DNA of 64,000 nt from Pedobacter sp. Hv1 (GCF_001412215.1 NZ_LLWP01000001.1:310001-374000), one strand, 5' to 3'. Counted from the stretch's first letter, positions 18,385 through 27,436 are shown. The notes: generated from the sequence alone by a model not told the origin. Numbers and translations are program-made.

Positions 18385-19191
18385 ATGCCTGCAAATATTC
18401 CACCTCCTGCTACATCAAGCCCAGACACTGCTTTTTTAAGATTGTTAACTGTATTAGATACCCTTCGTACCCAATGTCCTTGGGATAAAAAACAAACGAT
18501 GGAAACGTTAAGGCACTTAACCATTGAAGAAACTTATGAATTATCTGACGCCATTTTAGAGGGCGACATGCAGGAAATCAAAAAGGAACTTGGAGACATT
18601 ATGATGCATTTGGTTTTTTATGCCCGTATTGCTAGTGAAACGGAGACTTTTAACATTACCGATGTATTAAATGGCGTTTGCGACAAATTGATCAATCGAC
18701 ATCCACATATTTATGGAGACGTTGAAGTAAACAATGAAGAAGATGTAAAAAGAAATTGGGAACAGATCAAATTGAAAGAAGGCAACCCATCTGTTTTGGG
18801 TGGCGTTCCCGCCTCTTTACCAGCATTGGTAAAAGCCAGTCGGATACAAGAAAAAGCCAGAGGTGTAGGTTTCGATTGGGATGAAAAAGAACAAGTATGG
18901 GCCAAAGTTGAAGAAGAACTGCAAGAGTTTAAAGATGAATTCAATATTGCAGAAAATGAAAACATTGATAAAGACAAAGCCGAGGGAGAATTCGGCGACC
19001 TTCTTTTTTCATTGGTTAACTATGCTCGTTTTATCGACATCAACCCAGAAAATGCATTGGAAAAAACCAATAAAAAGTTCATCAAACGGTTCCAGTTTTT
19101 AGAAAGTAAAGCTAAAGCAAATGGAAAGGCGCTACAAGATATGACTTTGGCAGAAATGGATGTTTATTGGAATGAGGCTAAGAAATTATAA
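18385..19191 (+). CDS. mazG: Nucleoside triphosphate pyrophosphohydrolase
   Basis: A 268-residue all-alpha NTP pyrophosphohydrolase that hydrolyses non-canonical NTPs to NMP and PPi. It has two MazG repeats: the first with CPWDKKQTMETLRHLTIEET and the metal-binding acidic pair in KKELGDIMMH, the second with VEEELQEFKDEF and EGEFGDLLFS. I took the ATG at 18385; the open frame extends 18 codons upstream, but that part overlaps the preceding gene and does not look like MazG. The gene closes the operon with the AI-2E permease. Confidence 0.95.
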   Translation: MPANIPPPATSSPDTAFLRLLTVLDTLRTQCPWDKKQTMETLRHLTIEETYELSDAILEGDMQEIKKELGDIMMHLVFYARIASETETFNITDVLNGVCDKLINRHPHIYGDVEVNNEEDVKRNWEQIKLKEGNPSVLGGVPASLPALVKASRIQEKARGVGFDWDEKEQVWAKVEEELQEFKDEFNIAENENIDKDKAEGEFGDLLFSLVNYARFIDINPENALEKTNKKFIKRFQFLESKAKANGKALQDMTLAEMDVYWNEAKKL

Positions 19192-19274
19192 GAATCGAAT
19201 AGTGTTAAATGAGAAGGGAGATGTATGATGCTTCTACACATCTTACACCTTCCCTATTAAGCGTTAATTTAGAA

Positions 19275-19412
19275 TTAACTATATTTTTGAACGAGTGTAT
19301 CAATAACAATAATTACAAAAGCAAAAACCGCAATACAGATAATTGTATAAGCAATCATATTGTCTCTTCTCCTTTTTGTGCTAATTCTTAAATTAGATTG
19401 TTCAAGTTTCAT
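19275..19412 (-). CDS. Small single-span membrane peptide (45 aa)
   Basis: An ORF of 45 codons too short for common gene finders. Its translation begins MKLEQSNLRISTKRRRDNM and continues with about 19 hydrophobic residues (IAYTIICIAVFAFVIIVI), then the tail DTLVQKYS. A basic patch before one helix is the expected topology of a small inner-membrane peptide with a cytoplasmic N-terminus. No strong ribosome-binding site is visible, which is normal in this phylum. It lies alone between mazG (convergent) and the receiver-like gene. Its function is unknown. A plus-strand ORF over the same bases is a shadow. Confidence 0.55.
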   Translation of the reverse strand: MKLEQSNLRISTKRRRDNMIAYTIICIAVFAFVIIVIDTLVQKYS

Positions 19413-19468
19413 GTTTTTAATTGCATTTAAGTCTTAGGCAAAGATGTAGGCTGATCTGCCAATTATAG

Positions 19469-19511
19469 GTTTCATCCGTGTGGCATGACGTCCACGCCAC
19501 ACGGATGAAAC
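19469..19511. repeat. 16-bp perfect inverted repeat with 11-nt loop
   Basis: gtttcatccgtgtggc (19469-19484) pairs perfectly with gccacacggatgaaac (19496-19511). On the plus strand it is followed by atttttaacc, giving weak terminator character. The GC content is above that of its surroundings. It lies between the 45-aa ORF and the receiver-like gene. Confidence 0.75.
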
Positions 19512-19561
19512 ATTTTTAACCTTAAATTAAATAGAAATAACTATACAGAAATTTAATTAAC

Positions 19562-19948
19562 TTATTTAAAAACAGAGGAAATAGCTGTACTTAAGTCGGG
19601 TTTGATGTTGCCTGTTTTTTTCACAAAACAATCTACGCCAGAATTTAAATAAACCCTTAAATCTGGCAAAATAGCTGTAGAAACTATAATAATTTTCATT
19701 GCTGCGAAGTCTTTTTTAATAGAATAAACGAATTCTGGTGTACAATTGAAATCATTTAAGGAGATATTCAATATCAGCAAATCAAATTTATTGATGGCTA
19801 ACAATGCCATCCCAGCCGATACAGTTTCTGCCTGGGCTATGAATGAATTGTCAATTAAACTTTTCACCACATGTTTCAAGATGGTGCTAAAAACCAGTTC
19901 CTTTTCTAAAATTAATACCGATTTAAGTTTATCCTCTAAAATTTCCAA
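19562..19948 (-). CDS. Receiver-like (pseudo-receiver) protein
   Basis: A 128-residue single-domain protein with the alternating beta/alpha pattern of response-regulator receivers: SVLILEK, FDLLILNISL, MKIIIVSTA and VDCFVKK as strands 1, 3, 4 and 5. The conserved Lys is kept in FVKK, but the phospho-acceptor Asp is N61 and the acidic pair after strand 1 is replaced by E15-K16-E17. It probably cannot be phosphorylated in the usual way and may act by protein contact. There is no output domain. It lies next to two AraC-type regulator genes on the same strand, but about 90 bp beyond their stop. Confidence 0.7.
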   Translation of the reverse strand: MEILEDKLKSVLILEKELVFSTILKHVVKSLIDNSFIAQAETVSAGMALLAINKFDLLILNISLNDFNCTPEFVYSIKKDFAAMKIIIVSTAILPDLRVYLNSGVDCFVKKTGNIKPDLSTAISSVFK

Positions 19949-20047
19949 TTCATCTTCAATTATAACAATACATTGAAATTATAACATTTAAAAACAGTGT
20001 GATATAAATCCATGTATCATGAACACCGCCCCATACGGATGGTACAA

Positions 20048-21154
20048 TTAAACAGACAATTGATTGCGATAGGCAGAAGGCGTACAGCCCATAATCTGTT
20101 TAAATTGCCTATTAAAGGAAACCTTCGAATTGAAACCGCTTTTTTCGGCAAGTTCTTCGAGGTTGATCATTTTTTTTGAAGATTGCAACAACTCACAAGC
20201 ATGTACTATTCTAAACCCATTAATATACTGGTAAAAAGTCTGTGTAATTTTCATACTAAATACCTGTGTTAAATGGTGGTTAGGAATTCTTAAATGTGCT
20301 GCCAAACTGGTTAAAGACAACTCATGATCTAAATAAAGCTGCTCTTCCTTAATTGCATAGATCAATTTCTTTTCATAATCTTCTAACTGCAAGGCAGACA
20401 ATGCTGAGCGTTCATACTTAGCCAATTCTATATCATCTGCCCCAGTTATTTTCACTTTTTTAGTTTCAGTTCTGCTGGGCTTTATTAGCTTATCTACCAC
20501 ATAACTGAAGATCATAAAAACGCTCAGTAACATACAAACATAAATGATCATGCGAAGCAGATAAACGGCTTGCTCATCGTGCGCAACTGTTTTTGAGAAA
20601 AATACGATGATAAAAATTAAGGCAATAAAAAGCAGCAACACCCTTGCAAATACAAACATGGCCAGCTTTTGCCTCAGCTTCTCCTTAAATACTATTCTAC
20701 CTGCAAAAACAGACCAAATGGCATAAGTAACAAAAGATATGGGGCCTAAAATAAAGATATGTTTGCCAATTCTTTTCTGCATTAACAAGGTGTTTTCAAG
20801 CAAGCCAGAAACCAATAATGCAAAGAGGATGAGATATACCACAAACGGAACCAAGTGAACTACAAGTTTCCATATCTCTACCTTACGATCTCTTAACGAG
20901 AGAATGCCGAAATACAAAAATGGGCCGTAACCAAATGCGAAAGGTATCAATTGGTCTCGCCAAGGCTCAGTAGGATAAAATACTTCAATGATAAACACAT
21001 AGAAACTATGCAAAAAGATATAAAGGATGCCCCACAACAAAATACGGTCAAAAGCACTTTTATCTGGAGAACGGTAAGCTAAATAGAAGGTAATTAATGC
21101 CAGTACACAAATGATCAGTAGTGTGAAAGGTATTAAAGGAAAAATCTGGAACAT
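20048..21154 (-). CDS. Membrane-anchored AraC family transcriptional regulator
   Basis: A 368-residue protein with seven hydrophobic helices in residues 1-220 and a C-terminal AraC-type double helix-turn-helix (about residues 262-366), which contains LTSLAAHLRIPNHHLTQVFS and the second-helix motif AEKSGFNSKVSFNRQFKQIM. The GFNSKVSFNRxFK motif and ending TPSAYRNQL are diagnostic. Such 7TM-AraC proteins are common in Bacteroidota and are thought to sense a signal in the membrane. It is the downstream member of a tandem pair with the gene at 21198; the gap is 43 bp. Confidence 0.9.
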   Translation of the reverse strand: MFQIFPLIPFTLLIICVLALITFYLAYRSPDKSAFDRILLWGILYIFLHSFYVFIIEVFYPTEPWRDQLIPFAFGYGPFLYFGILSLRDRKVEIWKLVVHLVPFVVYLILFALLVSGLLENTLLMQKRIGKHIFILGPISFVTYAIWSVFAGRIVFKEKLRQKLAMFVFARVLLLFIALIFIIVFFSKTVAHDEQAVYLLRMIIYVCMLLSVFMIFSYVVDKLIKPSRTETKKVKITGADDIELAKYERSALSALQLEDYEKKLIYAIKEEQLYLDHELSLTSLAAHLRIPNHHLTQVFSMKITQTFYQYINGFRIVHACELLQSSKKMINLEELAEKSGFNSKVSFNRQFKQIMGCTPSAYRNQLSV

Positions 21155-21197
21155 AAAAAAGAGAATAGGCTAAAAATTATATCATTAATTTACTCTC

Positions 21198-22268
21198 TTA
21201 TGCACTTTGTTGATTCAGCTGCACTTGATATTCGGAAGGTGTAAAACCAGTTTTTTCTTTGAAATACCTATTGAATGAGGTTTTTGAATTGAAACCACAA
21301 GAGTAGGCCAATGATTCTATTTTAAGCCTTCCGTTATTCGTATTCAGTAATTCGAGTACATATTTGATTCTATACTCTGCTACAAAGCTATGAAAGCTCT
21401 TTTTGAAATAAACATTAAACAACTGCGATAAATAATGCTTCGGAATCTGTAGATCTTTAGACAATAACTCTAACGAAAGATTGGAGTCTAGATAAATTGT
21501 GGTATCGTTAAAACAAGAAGTAATTCGCTCTTTGTAAGTTGTAGCTAATGTTTCTGTAAGTGCAGAATGGGTATAACTTTTAATGTAATCGCCCGTTACT
21601 TTTCGTGCTGGCAATTCATCTTCAGCTAAAACATGATCTTTGCCAAATACCCAATACCAAGCAATGGCAATGGCAGAGAAAAATAAAAGTGCATAGGCAA
21701 ATAACCTGTAATCTATGCCGGTATCAACATAAACTATGCCCCAAACCACATATATCATTGCCATAATGACGCTGATTAAGATGTAGATTGCTGCAATAGA
21801 AAGAATGAGCGACTCTGTTGAGGGTTTATTTTCAACATCGAAACGCCATACCATTCTAATGATATATGTACTATAGCTTAATAAAGAGATGACAATAACG
21901 ATATAGGTATTCTGATAGTATTTAAAGGGATTGCTATGCCATGGATCGTTTTTATCCATATAAACATAGGCGATGACATACAAGACAGCAAACAACAGAA
22001 AGGGAAATAAATGCAAAGCATGTTTTAAACTAACCTTAATGGTTTGGCCAGTAAAAACCTTGTAAGCACAGAATAACAACGGACCAAAAAGCAACCAACT
22101 TGGGTTCCAAAGGTTAACCGCAGGAACAAAACCATTAGCAGTCCAATTGATTTTATAATAGATATTTATACAGCTTAAAATAAAGATAAGTAAGGTAATG
22201 AGATTGAACTCATTCTTTGCTCTATTCGAAGATCGAATCCAGTTAGAATAATTAAAATTGAACTTCAT
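21198..22268 (-). CDS. Membrane-anchored AraC family transcriptional regulator
   Basis: A 356-residue paralogue of the next gene downstream, with the same plan: about seven membrane helices over residues 20-215 and an AraC HTH pair in residues 250-350. The signatures are LELLSKDLQIPKHYLSQLFN, AYSCGFNSKTSFNRYFKE and KTGFTPSEYQVQL. The two regulators probably arose by tandem duplication and have since diverged strongly in the membrane half, while the DNA-reading helices remain alike. The first start codon follows a short polar stretch, which is acceptable. It is divergent from the VOC protein gene, a possible but unproven target. Confidence 0.9.
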   Translation of the reverse strand: MKFNFNYSNWIRSSNRAKNEFNLITLLIFILSCINIYYKINWTANGFVPAVNLWNPSWLLFGPLLFCAYKVFTGQTIKVSLKHALHLFPFLLFAVLYVIAYVYMDKNDPWHSNPFKYYQNTYIVIVISLLSYSTYIIRMVWRFDVENKPSTESLILSIAAIYILISVIMAMIYVVWGIVYVDTGIDYRLFAYALLFFSAIAIAWYWVFGKDHVLAEDELPARKVTGDYIKSYTHSALTETLATTYKERITSCFNDTTIYLDSNLSLELLSKDLQIPKHYLSQLFNVYFKKSFHSFVAEYRIKYVLELLNTNNGRLKIESLAYSCGFNSKTSFNRYFKEKTGFTPSEYQVQLNQQSA

Positions 22269-22370
22269 ATTAAGGGTGATTACTACAAAACTAACACATT
22301 ATATTAATTTATTCAACAATTTAATTCAGCCAATTTTTATTAAATTGTGAGCATCATATACAGAAAAAAT

Positions 22371-22751
22371 ATGTCGGATAGCGCTAAATTATACGGAATT
22401 GCGCCCCAATTGGTGGTGCCAGATGTAGTAAAAACTGCCAACTACTACAGAGATGTTCTAGGCTTTAACATTTTAGGATATTTTATGGACCCACCAGTAT
22501 ATGCCATGGTAGAAAGAGATGGTTTTCAGCTTCATTTTGGAAAAGCAGATATCGCCCACTTTAAAACAAATGCTGATTTTAGAAAAATAAATACCGATTT
22601 CATTATCTGGGTACCTGAAATAGATCAGTTTTTTGAAGAAGTAAAAGCCAAGAATGCAGAAATTATTGAAGGCATTGTTACCCGAATTTACGGTAGTAGA
22701 GAATTTGTAATTAAAGATTGTAATGGTTTTAGGATTACCGTTAGTGATTAG
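22371..22751 (+). CDS. VOC family protein (glyoxalase/bleomycin-resistance fold)
   Basis: A 126-residue single VOC protein. The start IAPQLVVPDVVKTANYYRDV with LGF, the central LHFGKAD and the C-terminal YGSREFVIKDCNGFRITVSD match the glyoxalase/dioxygenase fold, with two beta-alpha-beta-beta-beta modules. The possible metal ligands are H in LHFG and E in REFVIKD. The substrate cannot be read from sequence. I chose the ATG at 22371 over a GTG eight codons upstream, because the domain begins directly after it. It is divergent from a membrane AraC gene. Confidence 0.85.
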   Translation: MSDSAKLYGIAPQLVVPDVVKTANYYRDVLGFNILGYFMDPPVYAMVERDGFQLHFGKADIAHFKTNADFRKINTDFIIWVPEIDQFFEEVKAKNAEIIEGIVTRIYGSREFVIKDCNGFRITVSD

Positions 22752-22835
22752 TTGATTTGCATTATCTTCAATCTTAAATTATTTACTATATTGATTAGAT
22801 AAACCAAAAACGATTGTTATTTATACCATTTACCA

Positions 22836-25187
22836 ATGGACAAAAACGAAGAAAAATTAAATCTGCTGCTGTTAAAAATAGAAAATCTCTTGCTCAGACA
22901 GCAAGATTTTGAAGCTGAAATCAATCGTTTAAAGGAAGACATCAAACAATTACGATCGCCAGGAATTGAAGCTACTCCCCTAGCGCAAAAAACAGTACCT
23001 CAGCCAGTTTTTCTACCAAAAAACACTCCTCCAAGTTTCGCCAAACCAGAACAGGTTAAGCCTTTTGCACAACCAAGCTTTACAGATAAATTTAAACGTG
23101 AAAATTTAGGCAAATCTGATTTTGAAAAGTTTATCGGCGAAAATCTGATCAACAAAATTGGTATTCTGATCTTGATCATTGGTGTAGCTATTGGGGCAAA
23201 ATATGCCATAGAACATGAGATGATCAGTCCTTTAACCCGGATCATTTTAGGTTATGCTATTGGAGCAGGTTTAATGGCATTTGCCATTAGATTAAAGGCC
23301 AAATATGAGAGCTTTAGTGCAGTATTGTTAAGTGGCGCCATTGCCATACTCTATTTCATTACCTATGCTGCCTATACCTATTATGCGCTCATTCCGCAAG
23401 CCTTAACTTTTGGCTTAATGGTTGTTTTCACTTCGTTTACAGTTATTGCAGCAATTAAATATAACCAACAAGTTATTGCACATATTGGTTTGGTTGGAGC
23501 TTATGCCGTTCCCTTCTTATTGAGTGATGGCTCTGGTAAAGTGGTCATTTTATTTAGTTACATGGCCATTATCAATGCCGGAATATTGGTATTGGCTTTT
23601 AAAAAATACTGGAAATCGTTATTCTATGTCTCTTTTGCCCTAACCTGGATTATATTTTTAGCCTGGCGGGTACCATTGGCAGAAAATGCCGGGTATTTTA
23701 AAATTTCTATGTTGTTCTCAGGGTTGTTTTTCCTTACATTTTACCTTACCAATCTTGCTTATAAAGTCAATAAAAAAGAGCAGTTCCAAATTACAGACAT
23801 CATTATTTTACTACTCAACTCTTTTATTTTCTATGGGGTTGGTTATTATGTGTTGCAACAAAACCCAAGGGGAGCTGAGCTTTTAGGTTTATTTACGCTT
23901 GGCAATGCCATTATCCATTTTATAGTTTGCTTAGTTATTTACAAACTAAAACTTGCAGACAAAAACCTATTCTATTTTATATTGGCTATGGTAATTACGT
24001 TTATCACCATGGCTGTTCCAGTTCAGTTAAGTGGAAATTGGGTAACCATATTCTGGGCTATAGAAGCATTTATTCTATTTTACTTGGGCAGAACAAAAAA
24101 TATTGCCATATACGAAAAGCTTTCCTTCCCCTTAATTTTCTTAGCTTTTTTTAGCTTATTGCAAGATTGGGCCTTGGCCTCTAGCGAATTTAGTTACCTT
24201 AATGATTATACTCCAGTTCAATCTTTTTTCAATGTTGGTTTCTTAAGTTCTTGCCTTTGCATTGCTTCATTCTTGGGCATGTTTTTAATCAATAGACAAG
24301 TAAAAGACGAACAAGAAATCGTAAAAACTAGTGCAGTTAGACAAGCCTTAACTTATTGTATTCCTACCATTTTAATCATTACTGTTTATTATACATTTAG
24401 GATTGAGATTGCCAATATTTTTCAAAATGCTTTTGAAAGCACCAAAATCAACACTACACCTAGTTTAAAAGTTGGAAATTTTGCCTACAATTATAATTAC
24501 CCATTATTTAAAACTACTTGGGTTTATATCTATACGCTTTTCTTTGCTGCTGGCCTAACCTATCTTAATCTTAAAAAAATAAAAAGCAAAGAATTGGCCG
24601 TAGCCAATTTGGTGATTAATGTACTGGTTATTCTGGCCTTTTTAACGCAAGGTCTTTACGATTTAAGTGAGTTACGTGAGGCTTACATTTCACAATCAGA
24701 CAAATATTTTAGTAGTGGTATCCTCAACATTGGCATCAGATATATTGCAATTGCATTTTTTGCCCTGCTCATTTTGGTTTGTTACCAATTGAGTAAATCG
24801 GATATCTTTAAATTGAAATTCCGCACTGCATTCGATTACCTATTGTACATCGCTATTCTTTGGGTATTAAGTAGCGAATTATTACAATTGTTACAGCTTA
24901 ATGGTTTAGAGAATGGCTATAAACTAGGCTTAAGCATATTATGGGGAGTATATTCTCTGTTTTTAATTAGCATGGGCTTGTGGAAGAACAAGAAATACCT
25001 TCGTATTGGTGCAATTGTTTTATTTGGCATTACTTTGATCAAATTGTGTTTTTACGACCTTTCATCTTTAGGCACTATTTCAAGAACCATTGTTTTCATT
25101 TCATTGGGTATCCTTTTACTAATTATCTCTTTCCTTTACAATAAATACAAACATTTAATTAACGACGATGTTAAAGCGAAAAATTAA
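22836..25187 (+). CDS. DUF2339 domain-containing polytopic membrane protein
   Basis: A 783-residue protein with an N-terminal coiled coil (residues 1-35), a Pro/Gln-rich linker and about 20 membrane helices. The segment FEKFIGENLINKIGILILII near residues 97-116 is the family hallmark, followed by AIKYNQQVIAHIGLVGAYAVPFL. DUF2339 proteins have no established function. The reading frame overlaps the following DUF3999 gene by 20 bp, so the two are made together, and the pair recurs across bacteria (family knowledge). It may form a membrane complex with its partner. Confidence 0.88.
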   Translation: MDKNEEKLNLLLLKIENLLLRQQDFEAEINRLKEDIKQLRSPGIEATPLAQKTVPQPVFLPKNTPPSFAKPEQVKPFAQPSFTDKFKRENLGKSDFEKFIGENLINKIGILILIIGVAIGAKYAIEHEMISPLTRIILGYAIGAGLMAFAIRLKAKYESFSAVLLSGAIAILYFITYAAYTYYALIPQALTFGLMVVFTSFTVIAAIKYNQQVIAHIGLVGAYAVPFLLSDGSGKVVILFSYMAIINAGILVLAFKKYWKSLFYVSFALTWIIFLAWRVPLAENAGYFKISMLFSGLFFLTFYLTNLAYKVNKKEQFQITDIIILLLNSFIFYGVGYYVLQQNPRGAELLGLFTLGNAIIHFIVCLVIYKLKLADKNLFYFILAMVITFITMAVPVQLSGNWVTIFWAIEAFILFYLGRTKNIAIYEKLSFPLIFLAFFSLLQDWALASSEFSYLNDYTPVQSFFNVGFLSSCLCIASFLGMFLINRQVKDEQEIVKTSAVRQALTYCIPTILIITVYYTFRIEIANIFQNAFESTKINTTPSLKVGNFAYNYNYPLFKTTWVYIYTLFFAAGLTYLNLKKIKSKELAVANLVINVLVILAFLTQGLYDLSELREAYISQSDKYFSSGILNIGIRYIAIAFFALLILVCYQLSKSDIFKLKFRTAFDYLLYIAILWVLSSELLQLLQLNGLENGYKLGLSILWGVYSLFLISMGLWKNKKYLRIGAIVLFGITLIKLCFYDLSSLGTISRTIVFISLGILLLIISFLYNKYKHLINDDVKAKN

Positions 25188-26400
25188 ACTTATTGCCTTA
25201 TTGTTTTGCCTTACCTTAAGTGTAAAAGCACAGCTTAAACACTATCAATACCAACGAGAACTAAAAGGGATTACAAGCAATTGGCATAGTTTACCCTTAC
25301 CTAATGCCATATTTAAAAATACACAACGCAACTTAAATGATTTAAGGATCTATGGAATAAAGGGCAAAGATACCATTGAGGTTCCCTATATCTTAGAGCA
25401 AAGTGCCGATCAAATTATCGAAAGCGAAACTTCCTTTAACATCATTAACCAAAGCAATAATGCACAGGGTTATTATTACACTTTTCAATCTACTACCGCC
25501 AATACACCCATTAACCAGATTAGGCTTTCTTTTGGGCAAAGAAATTTCGATTGGAAAGTAACATTAGAAGGTAGCAATAACAACAACGAGTGGTTTACTA
25601 TTTTAAAAAACTACCGCATCTTATCTATCTTAAACAACAATACCGATTATCATTTTAGTCAATTAAATTTTCCAAATGCAAATTATGGCTATTTTAGAAT
25701 TTTGGTGAAGGCCAACGAACAACCACAACTTAGAGCAGCCAAAATTCTAAAAACAGACACCTTACGTGGCATTGATACAGCAGTTGCTGTGCAAGCCTAT
25801 CAGTTACACAATGACATTAAAAATAAACAGAGTGTAATTGAGGTAAGTTTGGTAAATCCTAGCCCCTTATCTCATCTCAAACTAAATGTAAAAAGCAATT
25901 TAGATTTTTACAGACCCATAAAAATCGAATCTGTAACCGATAGCTTCAAAACAGACAAAGGTATTCAATACAATTACCAAACGCTTTATCAAGGCACCAT
26001 CAGTTCGTTAGAAAATACGGCATTTAACTTTAGCAATACCTTAACCTCTCGCCTAAGAATTACAATTGACAATAACGACAACAAACCGCTACAGCTAAAC
26101 GGTATTGTACTAAAAGGCCCAATAAGTGAGTTGATTGCCCGATTTGAAAAAACGGATTATGAATATGCACTTTATTATGGAGATAAAAATGCAAGCGCTC
26201 CAAGTTACGAGCTCAAAAACTTCGAAAGCAAAATCCCTATTGGTATTACCGCTTTAACCATGGGCGATGAGCAGCAGAACACCACATCTATCACCAAAAC
26301 AGAAAACCCATTATTCGAAAATAAAGCTTGGCTTTGGGGTTTAATGGTATTAATTATCTTTCTTTTAGGTTTCTTTGCTTTTAAAATGTTAAAAAACTAG
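25168..26400 (+). CDS. DUF3999 family protein
   Basis: A 410-residue exported protein with a signal peptide (residues 1-21, ending VKAQ), a long beta-rich extracytoplasmic region and a single C-terminal helix (about residues 388-407) followed by KMLKN. The type I membrane layout and the start YQYQRELKGI match DUF3999. Residues ~120-190 have a galactose-binding-like (discoidin) flavour, with WKVTLEGSNNNNEWFTI and GYFRILV. It overlaps DUF2339 by 20 bp. The joint role of the pair is unknown; an envelope or surface-polymer function is inference. Confidence 0.82.
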   Translation: MLKRKIKLIALLFCLTLSVKAQLKHYQYQRELKGITSNWHSLPLPNAIFKNTQRNLNDLRIYGIKGKDTIEVPYILEQSADQIIESETSFNIINQSNNAQGYYYTFQSTTANTPINQIRLSFGQRNFDWKVTLEGSNNNNEWFTILKNYRILSILNNNTDYHFSQLNFPNANYGYFRILVKANEQPQLRAAKILKTDTLRGIDTAVAVQAYQLHNDIKNKQSVIEVSLVNPSPLSHLKLNVKSNLDFYRPIKIESVTDSFKTDKGIQYNYQTLYQGTISSLENTAFNFSNTLTSRLRITIDNNDNKPLQLNGIVLKGPISELIARFEKTDYEYALYYGDKNASAPSYELKNFESKIPIGITALTMGDEQQNTTSITKTENPLFENKAWLWGLMVLIIFLLGFFAFKMLKN

Positions 26401-26436
26401 GTTTTTATTTCAATTTATAATTTAACTCAACAACAA

Positions 26437-26889
26437 ATGAAAAGTGTTTTCCAAACAGCAACAACAACTGAACTTATCCAAAGAATAAATAAGTTAACAC
26501 CAACTACCGAGGCACTATGGGGCAAAATGAATGTTGCACAAATGCTTGCACATTGCTGTGTAACTTACGAAATGGCTTATGAGAATATCCACAAGGCACC
26601 AAATGCTTTTATTAAATTAATGCTTAGATTTTTCGCTAAAGATACCGTTGTTGGCGACAAGCCCTATAAAAAGAACGGGCCAACAGCCCCAGCTTTTATA
26701 ATTACCGAAACAAAAGACTTTGAAAAAGAAAAAGCACGCTTGATCGCCTATATTGAAAAAACACAAGCACTTGGAGAAGCTTTTTTCGACAACAAGGAAT
26801 CACTTTCTTTTGGCAAATTAAGTGTAGCACAATGGAACACCATGTTCTATAAACATTTAGACTACCATTTAAGCCAATTTGATGCTTAA
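26437..26889 (+). CDS. DUF1569 domain-containing protein (DinB-like)
   Basis: A 150-residue helical protein with motifs WGKMNVAQMLAHCCVTYEMA and KHLDYHLSQFDA. The spaced histidines H51 and, near the C-terminus, H141 and H145 fit the DinB/YfiT-like metal-binding four-helix bundle to which DUF1569 belongs. No activity is established for the family. Its stop codon overlaps the start of the ClbS-like gene by one base, which indicates coupling of two related four-helix-bundle proteins. Confidence 0.83.
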   Translation: MKSVFQTATTTELIQRINKLTPTTEALWGKMNVAQMLAHCCVTYEMAYENIHKAPNAFIKLMLRFFAKDTVVGDKPYKKNGPTAPAFIITETKDFEKEKARLIAYIEKTQALGEAFFDNKESLSFGKLSVAQWNTMFYKHLDYHLSQFDA

Positions 26890-27395
26890 TGGCAATTCCT
26901 CAAAATAAGGCCGAACTTACAAAAGCAATTGTAAACAACTATGCGAAGTTGTTAGCAGAGCTAAAAACCATCCCTAGCGATTTAACTTCGGTTAGATCGC
27001 TAAACGGACATACCAAAAACACGCTAATGAATATCAAAGATCTAATTGCTTATTTAGTTGGCTGGGGGCAATTGGTATTAAAATGGAACCATAGAAAAGC
27101 AGATGGACAACATGTAGATTTTCCAGAAACTGGTTTCAAATGGAATGAGCTCGGATTACTGGCCCAACAGTTTTACAAAACGTATGAGCATGATAGTTTA
27201 GAAACCTTATTTGAAAAGTTAGACCAAACAGTAAACCAAATCTTATCACTTATTGCCAATAAAACTAATGAGGAATTATATGGGGTTACCTGGTATCAAA
27301 AATGGACGCTTGGTAGAATGATCCAGTTTAATACTTCATCACCTTATCAAAATGCGCTAAGTCGAATTAGAAAATGGAGAAAGCTAAACAGCTAA
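26889..27395 (+). CDS. ClbS/DfsB family four-helix bundle protein
   Basis: A 168-residue protein of the ClbS/DfsB (DUF1706) family. The typical features are PQNKAELTKAIVNNYAKL at the start, KDLIAYLVGWGQLVLKW in the second helix and TVNQILSLIANKTNEELYG. ClbS itself is a cyclopropane hydrolase that protects cells from colibactin, but most family members are uncharacterised and no toxin cluster is present here. It is the second gene of a pair with a DUF1569 protein. A protective or hydrolytic role is a guess. Confidence 0.85.
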   Translation: MAIPQNKAELTKAIVNNYAKLLAELKTIPSDLTSVRSLNGHTKNTLMNIKDLIAYLVGWGQLVLKWNHRKADGQHVDFPETGFKWNELGLLAQQFYKTYEHDSLETLFEKLDQTVNQILSLIANKTNEELYGVTWYQKWTLGRMIQFNTSSPYQNALSRIRKWRKLNS

Positions 27396-27436
27396 AATAA
27401 TCGACTCAACACTATTCTTTTTCTTATCTTCAATTT

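Noticed and set aside
19209..19391. 60-codon plus-strand ORF
   Set aside because: It covers the minus-strand 45-aa membrane peptide, which has the better coding character; the plus-strand translation is Asn/Ser-rich with no plausible structure.
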